From: an uncultured Mycoplasma sp. | Lineage (GTDB): Bacteria > Bacillota_I > Bacilli_A > RF39 > UBA660 | Reading direction: 5' to 3' | DNA: 10,147 bases | Assembly (NCBI GenBank): GCA_947565485.1 | Contig: CANOGG010000022.1 | Span: 1-10,147 of the forward strand | Shown here: positions 5,616-10,147 of the stretch, one piece after another | Layout of the letters: the number at the start of each line of letters is the position of its first letter | How positions within the stretch are numbered: position 1 is the first letter of the stretch | Made by a program: the position numbers and the translations under genes | The notes under the pieces: model-generated | Seen by the model: the letters and a program-made list of their open reading frames with translations, nothing else | The model's database searches: none | What the model was told of the DNA's origin: nothing

Positions 5616-5643
5616 ATTATACTCATTTTTGGAGATATGTCAA
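5616..5643 (-). promoter_or_regulatory. rpsD promoter
   Basis: On the minus strand a perfect TTGACA (plus 5638-5643) lies 16 bp before a perfect TATAAT (plus 5616-5621). This is the strongest promoter in the window, as suits a ribosomal protein gene. Confidence 0.88.
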
Positions 5644-5743
5644 ATTAAATTTGAGAAAAAAATGCTATTTAGGTTAAGTATTTGAGGGTTGGTGATTTTT
5701 AACTGGACTTTTTGAGTTTTTAAAGGTAAAATAGGAGATGGTT

Positions 5744-5806
5744 ATGGGAAGAGCAAAAATAAAACAATTGTTCGTAAAACATGTTGACAAATTGATTAAA
5801 ATATAA
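5744..5806 (+). CDS. Possible 20-codon mini-ORF overlapping the recA control region
   Basis: ATG 5744 has AGGAG (5733-5737) six bases upstream and opens a 20-residue basic peptide, [20 protein letters not shown]. The peptide ends at TAA 5804-5806, within the TATAAT-like stretch before recA. The frame runs through the LexA operator and the TTGACA of recA. A weak TGGACT (5704-5709)-N17-TAAAAT (5727-5732) could drive it, but its start would fall almost at the ATG. The rest of the 5644-5760 stretch shows no other feature I can support. No family is recognised. It may be chance or a remnant of an older gene. Confidence 0.2.
   Translation: MGRAKIKQLFVKHVDKLIKI
5761..5774 (+). promoter_or_regulatory. 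Predicted LexA operator 3 (recA)
   Basis: AAAAC-AATT-GTTCG has one perfect LexA half-site and one close half with the 4-bp spacing of Gram-positive LexA boxes. It matches the two sites in the lexA intergenic region. It lies nine bases upstream of TTGACA, a position consistent with repression of recA in undamaged cells. Confidence 0.72.
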
Positions 5807-5812
5807 TAAACT
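5784..5812 (+). promoter_or_regulatory. recA promoter region
   Basis: A perfect TTGACA lies at 5784-5789. The perfect TATAAT at 5802-5807 is only 12 bp away, too short for a normal promoter. TAAACT at 5807-5812 is at the standard 17 bp but is a 4/6 match. Which -10 is used is uncertain. The recA ribosome site AGAAAGGA (5827-5834) is seven bases before the ATG. Confidence 0.55.
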
Positions 5813-5841
5813 ATAGATGTATTTTAAGAAAGGATATTACT

Positions 5842-6873
5842 ATGAAACAAGTTAAAGAAGAAAAGGATAAAAATAAGGCGTTAGAGCAAGTTTTAGCGGA
5901 TATAGAAAAGCAGTTTGGAGCAGGGGCGATAATGAAGCTTGGAAGTGAAGAACATACAAAGATTGATGTGACTTCTAGTGGGTCTTTGTCTTTAGATGTG
6001 GCTTTAGGAGTTGGAGGTTTTCCAAAGGGAAGAATTATTGAAATATATGGGCCAGAGTCATCTGGTAAGACGACGATTGCTTTGCAGGCAATAGCAGAAG
6101 TGCAAAAAAATGGAGGGCGAGCTGCGTTTATAGATGCGGAGCATGCTTTAGACCCAGTTTATGCTAAAGCATTGGGGGTTGATATAAATGAGCTTTTGTT
6201 ATCACAACCAGATACAGGAGAGCAAGCTTTGGAGATATGTGAGGCGTTAGTTAGAAGTGAGGCTGTAAATATTATTGTTATAGACTCAGTTGCAGCGTTA
6301 GTTCCGCAGGCCGAGATTGATGGTGAGATGGGAGACTCACATGTGGGATTGCAAGCAAGACTGATGAGTCAAGCGCTTAGAAAACTTGGAGGAACAATAA
6401 ATAAGACGAAGACTACGGCAATATTTATTAATCAGTTAAGAGAAAAAGTAGGGGTGATGTTTGGGAACCCAGAGACGACACCAGGAGGAAGAGCCCTTAA
6501 ATTTTATGCGACAATTAGATTAGATATTAGAAGAGCGGAACAAATAAAACAGGGAGACCAAATTATAGGAAATAAGACGAATATAAAAGTAGTTAAAAAT
6601 AAAGTGGCACCACCTTTTAAAACAGCAAGTGTTGATATTATGTATGGTGAGGGTATTTCACGGGAAGGTGAAATAATTGATATTGCATCAAGTTTGGATA
6701 TTATGGATAAGAGTGGAGCATGGTATTCTTATAATGGGGAGAAGATTGGTCAAGGAAAAGAAAATGTGAAAATATATTTGAAAGAGCATACTAATCTCAG
6801 AGATGAGTTAGAAGAGAAAATTAGAACCCATTATGGATGGACTTTAGAAAATAAGGAAGATAGTGCCGAATAA
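5842..6873 (+). CDS. recA: RecA recombinase
   Basis: RecA forms filaments on single-stranded DNA, catalyses strand exchange and stimulates LexA self-cleavage. At 343 residues it matches the Bacillus length. Walker A is at 70-77 (GPESSGKT), the catalytic Glu is Glu100 (FIDAEHAL), and the Walker B segment [10 protein letters not shown] is at 144-153. DNA-binding loop L1 lies near 157-168 ([12 protein letters not shown]) and loop L2 near 197-218, opening with [20 protein letters not shown]. All key residues are intact. The acidic C-terminal tail (ENKEDSAE) is short, as in Firmicutes. A LexA operator upstream and a hairpin terminator downstream make it a single-gene SOS unit. In Bacillus cinA and pgsA precede recA; here rpsD is divergent instead. 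Confidence 0.98.
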   Translation: MKQVKEEKDKNKALEQVLADIEKQFGAGAIMKLGSEEHTKIDVTSSGSLSLDVALGVGGFPKGRIIEIYGPESSGKTTIALQAIAEVQKNGGRAAFIDAEHALDPVYAKALGVDINELLLSQPDTGEQALEICEALVRSEAVNIIVIDSVAALVPQAEIDGEMGDSHVGLQARLMSQALRKLGGTINKTKTTAIFINQLREKVGVMFGNPETTPGGRALKFYATIRLDIRRAEQIKQGDQIIGNKTNIKVVKNKVAPPFKTASVDIMYGEGISREGEIIDIASSLDIMDKSGAWYSYNGEKIGQGKENVKIYLKEHTNLRDELEEKIRTHYGWTLENKEDSAE

Positions 6874-6880
6874 ATTGGGG

Positions 6881-6921
6881 AAGATAGCTACGATTGATTA
6901 AATTAGTGGTTATCTTTTTTT
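6881..6921 (+). terminator. recA terminator
   Basis: AAGATAGCTAC (6881-6891) pairs with GTGGTTATCTT (6906-6916) as an 11-pair stem with two G-T pairs and a 14-nt loop, followed by T to 6921. Confidence 0.85.
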
Positions 6922-6922
6922 A

Positions 6923-6950
6923 TTGTAAATTTTTAAGTTTGTGTTATAAT
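6923..6950 (+). promoter_or_regulatory. Promoter of the deacetylase gene (extended -10)
   Basis: TTGTAA (6923-6928) is 16 bp before a perfect TATAAT (6945-6950), preceded by TGT (extended -10). The predicted start is near 6957, which excludes the earlier in-frame GTG at 6952 as the start codon and favours GTG 6976. Confidence 0.7.
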
Positions 6951-6975
6951 AGTGGTGTATAGAGGTGGCTGTTTT

Positions 6976-7710
6976 GTGAAAAAGTTGTTGTTAGTGGTAT
7001 TAGGAGTTTTAGCGGTATTAGTTGTGGGAGAAATTGTTTTTTTTAAAGGATATATTAAGAATGTTGAAGCTTCAAGAAAACCAAAAACTTCGTATGTTAA
7101 TTTAGAGAGGCCTAAAGATAATAATGATGGTAATGATATAGTTGCGAATGGTGAGGAAGAAGTTAATCTGATGATTGTGGCGCATCCGGATGATGAGACA
7201 CTTTGGGGAGGAGCACATTTATTAAAAGAAAAGTATTATGTTGTATGTGTTACTTGTGGAACTGTAAGTTATAGAGATGAAGAGTTTCGAAAAGTGATGG
7301 AACAGACAGATGATGATTACCTCTTTTTAGGATATCCAGATGTAGTTAATGGTTATATTAGCAGATGGACTAATGAGAAAGAGGCAATAGTAAATGATTT
7401 AACAAATATCATTAATAGTAAGAATTGGAAGAGTATAGTGACGCATAACCCTGAGGGAGAGTATGGACATTATCATCATAAGATAGTGAGTTCGATTGTG
7501 AGTGAGGCGGCACAGAAAGATAAACTTTATTATTTTGGGAAATATTATGCTAGTGATGTACCTGATATGAAAAGATTAGATGAAGATATATATAATAGGA
7601 AAATAAATGATTTAATTAGTATTTATAAGTCGCAGCCAAAGGCGGTAAGTAGACATTATCATATGCTTAGTTATGAGAATTTTGTACAATATTATGATTG
7701 GGGGGCATAA
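6976..7710 (+). CDS. Membrane-anchored PIG-L/LmbE-family deacetylase
   Basis: This family uses zinc to remove acetyl groups from N-acetylglucosamine-type sugars (relatives include GlcNAc-PI, mycothiol and bacillithiol deacetylases). The 244-residue protein starts MKKLLL with a hydrophobic segment at about 4-23, then a polar linker (30-60). The catalytic domain has AHPDDE at 69-74 and the second metal motif HNPEGEYGHYHH at 157-168. The N-terminal helix with preceding lysines suggests an uncleaved anchor with the domain outside the cell, unlike cytosolic BshB; a cell-surface glycan or glycolipid substrate is an inference. GTG 6976 is chosen because GAGGTGG (6962-6968) is seven bases before it and the promoter start is near 6957. 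It has its own promoter and terminator. It lies between recA and rny, where Bacillus has pbpX. Confidence 0.85.
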   Translation: MKKLLLVVLGVLAVLVVGEIVFFKGYIKNVEASRKPKTSYVNLERPKDNNDGNDIVANGEEEVNLMIVAHPDDETLWGGAHLLKEKYYVVCVTCGTVSYRDEEFRKVMEQTDDDYLFLGYPDVVNGYISRWTNEKEAIVNDLTNIINSKNWKSIVTHNPEGEYGHYHHKIVSSIVSEAAQKDKLYYFGKYYASDVPDMKRLDEDIYNRKINDLISIYKSQPKAVSRHYHMLSYENFVQYYDWGA

Positions 7711-7720
7711 TATTTTTTTT
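7688..7720 (+). terminator. Terminator of the deacetylase gene
   Basis: AATATTATG (7688-7696) pairs perfectly with CATAATATT (7706-7714) over a 9-nt loop rich in G, with T to 7720. The left arm is coding sequence and the right arm contains the TAA stop (7708-7710). Confidence 0.72.
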
Positions 7721-7738
7721 ATTATTTTATTTTTTTCC

Positions 7739-7767
7739 TTGCGTATTGGGAGTAAAACCTTTATAAT
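7739..7767 (+). promoter_or_regulatory. rny promoter
   Basis: TTGCGT (7739-7744) lies 17 bp before a perfect TATAAT (7762-7767). The predicted start is near 7774, at the left arm of a hairpin. Confidence 0.65.
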
Positions 7768-7771
7768 AAAG

Positions 7772-7791
7772 TTATAGATATTAATCTATAA
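7772..7791 (+). promoter_or_regulatory. 5'-end hairpin of the rny mRNA
   Basis: TTATAGAT (7772-7779) and ATCTATAA (7784-7791) form a perfect eight-pair stem with the 4-nt loop ATTA. With the predicted start near 7774, the hairpin would sit at the very 5' end of the transcript, four bases before AAGGAG (7796-7801 region) and upstream of ATG 7810. A 5' stem can shield mRNA from 5'-end-dependent decay. Confidence 0.55.
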
Positions 7792-7809
7792 TGTAAGGAG
7801 ATTTTTGAA

Positions 7810-9363
7810 ATGGAATTTAATTTAATGTCCATTTTGACTCTTGTTATTGGATTCTTTGTTGGGTTTCTAGTTGTAGCAGTATTTATGGCTATTAGAAATA
7901 ATAAAGCGGAGGCTAAAGCTGATAAATTGATTCTTGATGCGAAGAGAGAGGCTGATAAGCATAAGAGAGATACTTTAATGGAGATTAAAGAAGAATCGCA
8001 TCGCTTGAAACAAGAAGTGGAAAGAGAAATAAAAGAGAAAAAAGCAGAGTTTAAAGAGAGTGAGAATAGACTTTTGCAAAGAGAATCTTCACTTGATAAG
8101 AGAGAGGAAATATTGCAGAAGCGCGATGCAACTTTGGATGATAAAGAGAATAATTTATTAGCTAAACAAAAAGAAATACAAGAAAAAGAGTTTAAAGTGG
8201 AAGAGTTGTTGAAACAAGAACTAGAAGAGTTAGAGAAAATTGCGAAGTTTTCGAAAGAGAAAGCTCATGATTTAATTATGAAGCGAGTTGAGTTGGATAT
8301 GGCCCAAGAGATTGCGGAGTATGTTAAAGAGCAGGAGCGAGTAGCAAAATTAGAGGCACATGAGAAAGCCAAACAGATAATTGTTTCGAGTATGGAACGT
8401 TATTCGGAAGATGTGGCTAATGAGCAGACAGTAAGTACGATTGATTTGCCTAATGATGAGATGAAAGGACGGCTTATTGGACGTGAGGGAAGAAATATTA
8501 GGACGATTGAATCAGTTACAGGTGTAGATCTTATTATAGATGATACACCAGAGGCCATAGTTATTTCTTCATTTGACCCTTTAAGACGAGAGATTGCAAA
8601 AGTGACAATTGAGACTTTGATTAAAGATGGAAGAATACACCCAGCAAGAATTGAAGAAGTTTATGATAAAGTTTCACGAGATATCAATACGAAGATTATG
8701 GAGATTGGAAGTCAAACTTTATATGATTTGGGTATTGGGAAAATGGATACTGATTTAATTAATTTGATTGGTAAGCTTAAGTATCGTTCGAGTTATGGGC
8801 AGAATGCGTTGCAACATTCAATTGAAGTGGCTAATTTGACAGGTTTAATGGCTAGTGAATTAGGAGAAAATGTAACTCTTGCTAAGAGAGCAGGATTATT
8901 GCATGATATTGGAAAGGCAATAGATTTTGAGATTGAGGGAAGTCATGTTGAGATTGGTGCCGATTTGGCACGGAAGTATCAAGAAGAAGATGTAGTTTTA
9001 AATGCGATTGAGTCACATCATGGTGATAAAGAAGCGACGAGTGTGATAGCAATATTGGTAGAGATAGCAGATACTTTATCTGCTGCTAGACCTGGGGCTA
9101 GAAATGATACGATGGATAATTACATGAAGAGATTAGCACAATTAGAAGAGATAGGTAATTCGTTTGAGGGTGTTGAGAAGACATTTGCGATGCAAGCAGG
9201 AAGAGAAATCAGAGTTATTGTGCGACCTGACGAGATTGATGATGCGAAAAGCTTTAAGATGGCCCGCGATATTAAAGAGAGAATTGAGGCAGAAATGCAG
9301 TATCCAGGAACGATTAAGATTAACGTTATTCGAGAGACTAGAGCTACAGAAGAAGCAAGATAA
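7810..9363 (+). CDS. rny: Ribonuclease Y
   Basis: RNase Y is the membrane-bound endonuclease that starts mRNA decay in many Firmicutes. At 517 residues it matches the family (about 520). An N-terminal membrane helix spans about 6-28. A long charged coiled coil follows (about 30-200). Then come a KH RNA-binding domain with the GREG loop at 224-227 (GRLIGREGRNIRTIES), and an HD domain with His336, His365-Asp366 (LLHDIGK) and Asp421 (EIADTLSA). The C-terminus INVIRETRATEEAR is typical. All metal-binding residues are present. AAGGAG about nine bases before ATG supports the start. The gene follows recA at a short distance, as in Bacillus, but has its own promoter and a hairpin leader, and ends at a terminator. 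Confidence 0.97.
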   Translation: MEFNLMSILTLVIGFFVGFLVVAVFMAIRNNKAEAKADKLILDAKREADKHKRDTLMEIKEESHRLKQEVEREIKEKKAEFKESENRLLQRESSLDKREEILQKRDATLDDKENNLLAKQKEIQEKEFKVEELLKQELEELEKIAKFSKEKAHDLIMKRVELDMAQEIAEYVKEQERVAKLEAHEKAKQIIVSSMERYSEDVANEQTVSTIDLPNDEMKGRLIGREGRNIRTIESVTGVDLIIDDTPEAIVISSFDPLRREIAKVTIETLIKDGRIHPARIEEVYDKVSRDINTKIMEIGSQTLYDLGIGKMDTDLINLIGKLKYRSSYGQNALQHSIEVANLTGLMASELGENVTLAKRAGLLHDIGKAIDFEIEGSHVEIGADLARKYQEEDVVLNAIESHHGDKEATSVIAILVEIADTLSAARPGARNDTMDNYMKRLAQLEEIGNSFEGVEKTFAMQAGREIRVIVRPDEIDDAKSFKMARDIKERIEAEMQYPGTIKINVIRETRATEEAR

Positions 9364-9391
9364 AAAGGCAATTTTAGAGTTGTCTTTTTTT
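9362..9391 (+). terminator. rny terminator
   Basis: GGCAA (9367-9371) pairs with TTGTC (9380-9384), extended by A 9362-9366 against the T run 9385-9389; the loop is 8 nt and T continues to 9391. The stem is short in GC but the T run is long. Confidence 0.7.
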
Positions 9392-9437
9392 GTATATTTA
9401 AGGGGAGTTTTAGCCACTTTAATAGTAGGTGATTAGA

Positions 9438-10147
9438 ATGAAGAAAACGTCGATATCTTTTGGGTTAGTGAATATTCCGGTTAGTATGAGCCCTGCAATT
9501 AAAAATAATGATATATCATTTAATCAGCTTCATGTTAAGTGTTTGGAGAGAATTAAGTATGTTAAGTATTGTCCCCATTGTAAAAAAGACGTTAGTCAAA
9601 GTGATATTATAAGAGGCTATCAGTATGAAGATGATAGGTATGTTACATTGTCGCAAGAAGAGTTTGATAAATTAAAGAGTAATGATGATAAGACAATTGA
9701 GATTGTAGGGTTTGTGGATTTAGAGGAAGTTGACCCAGTGTATTTTGAGAAAAGTTATAATTTGTTTACAAGTAGTAAAAGTAAAGCGTTTAGTTTGTTT
9801 CGAGATGCACTTTTGAAGACGAAGAAAGTGGCGCTTGCTAAGACGGTTTTGGGAACAAAGTTTTATTATGTTATTTTAAGGGTTAGTGGTGATGCTTTGA
9901 TTATGAATACGCTTTATTTTGAGGAAGAAGTACTTTTAAGAGAAACAGTAGAAGAGAGTAGTTGTGAAAAAAAGGAACTTGATTTGGCAGTGCAACTTAT
10001 AAGTTCGTTAGAGATGAGTTTTAAGCCTGAAGAGTTAAAAGATGAGTATCAGGATAAGATAAAAAAGGCTTTAGAGTTGAAGATTAGTGGGAAAGAAATT
10101 AAGAAAACAAGGAAGAGGGCAAGTAATAATATTAAAGATTTGATGAC
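9438..10147 (+). CDS. ku: Ku protein, non-homologous end joining (partial, 3' end outside window)
   Basis: Bacterial Ku is a homodimeric ring that binds double-strand DNA ends and recruits the ligase LigD. The first 236 codons are present without a stop; the family is usually about 270-290 residues, so perhaps 40-50 are missing. The start MKKTSISFGLVNIPVS matches the Ku N-terminal strand motif (SISFGLVNIPV). ISFNQLH follows at 26-32, the CPHC pair at 45-48, GYQYEDDRYVTLSQEE at 60-75, and EIVGFVDLEEVDPVYFEKSY at 88-107, the last being the hallmark segment. LRVSGDALIMNTLYFEEEV at 147-165 is the beta-barrel continuation. The C-terminal part turns lysine-rich (KKTRKRASN), as in bacterial Ku tails. 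AGGTGA (9427-9432) precedes the ATG by five bases. No clear promoter is seen in the 46 bases after the rny terminator. LigD would be expected nearby but is not in view. Confidence 0.92.
   Translation, partial: MKKTSISFGLVNIPVSMSPAIKNNDISFNQLHVKCLERIKYVKYCPHCKKDVSQSDIIRGYQYEDDRYVTLSQEEFDKLKSNDDKTIEIVGFVDLEEVDPVYFEKSYNLFTSSKSKAFSLFRDALLKTKKVALAKTVLGTKFYYVILRVSGDALIMNTLYFEEEVLLRETVEESSCEKKELDLAVQLISSLEMSFKPEELKDEYQDKIKKALELKISGKEIKKTRKRASNNIKDLM

Noticed and set aside
5662..5685. Seven-codon frame ATG 5662 to TGA
   Set aside because: No ribosome site, too short to support.
5480..5693. Direct repeat GGGTTGGT at 5480-5487 and 5686-5693
   Set aside because: Eight bases in a 400-bp AT-rich gap is within chance and the flanks do not match.
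5776..5789. Second full LexA box over the recA -35
   Set aside because: Only the left half-site (AAAAC) fits; the right half (TGACA) does not, so it is at best a half-site.
6952..6975. Upstream GTG 6952 as the start of the deacetylase
   Set aside because: It is two bases after the -10 and upstream of the predicted transcription start; the good ribosome site precedes GTG 6976.
9120..9436. Open frames on both strands over the 3' end of rny
   Set aside because: They are shadow frames of the conserved RNase Y coding sequence and have no ribosome site or family resemblance.
1..10147. CRISPR arrays, tRNA or rRNA genes, insertion sequences
   Set aside because: No regularly spaced repeats, cloverleaf-like segments, transposase-like frames or terminal inverted repeats were seen on either strand.
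1..10147. Alternative genetic code (TGA as Trp)
   Set aside because: The LiaF-like gene ends at TGA in an ATGA overlap and tryptophan is encoded by TGG throughout.

Overview
The window reads as a chromosomal segment of a low-GC Gram-positive bacterium of the Bacilli/Erysipelotrichia/RF39 type. The grounds are AT-rich codon use, strong AGGAGG-type ribosome sites, TTGACA/TATAAT promoters, many short hairpin-plus-T terminators, and close relatives of Bacillus LexA, YmfF/YmfH, S4, RecA and RNase Y. TGA is used as a stop (end of the LiaF-like gene) and Trp is encoded by TGG, so the standard bacterial code applies and this is not a Mycoplasma-type code. The species cannot be named from sequence alone.

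Left part (1-3553). The tail of an unidentified plus-strand gene runs into the terminator of lexA, which is on the minus strand. lexA is divergent from a 43-residue single-pass membrane protein. The 92-bp promoter region between them holds one predicted LexA operator over the -35 region of each promoter, placed 42 bp apart. A third site with the same consensus lies upstream of recA. This defines a small SOS regulon in which the membrane peptide sits where Bacillus carries the cell-division inhibitor YneA. Next come two overlapping M16 peptidase-family genes: a non-catalytic YmfF-like subunit and a catalytic YmfH-like subunit.

Middle part (3560-5841). A LiaF-like membrane protein and a NUDIX hydrolase form a two-gene operon with an ATGA stop/start overlap. 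Two back-to-back terminators separate it from rpsD (ribosomal protein S4, minus strand). rpsD has a strong promoter and a leader of about 165 nt that looks like an S4 autoregulatory leader. The 397-bp rpsD-recA gap holds that leader and promoter, a possible 20-codon mini-ORF, and the recA operator and promoter.

Right part (5842-10147). recA, a membrane-anchored PIG-L/LmbE-type deacetylase, rny (RNase Y) and the first 236 codons of a bacterial Ku gene all run on the plus strand. A terminator follows each of recA, the deacetylase gene and rny, so they look like single-gene units. The order ymfF-ymfH...recA...rny matches the Bacillus ymf-recA-rny region, but the usual ymfI/ymfK/rodZ/pgsA/cinA genes are absent between them. 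DNA repair genes (lexA, recA, ku) are concentrated here, covering SOS control, homologous recombination and end joining. Several promoters put the ribosome-binding site almost at the predicted transcription start, giving unusually short leaders.
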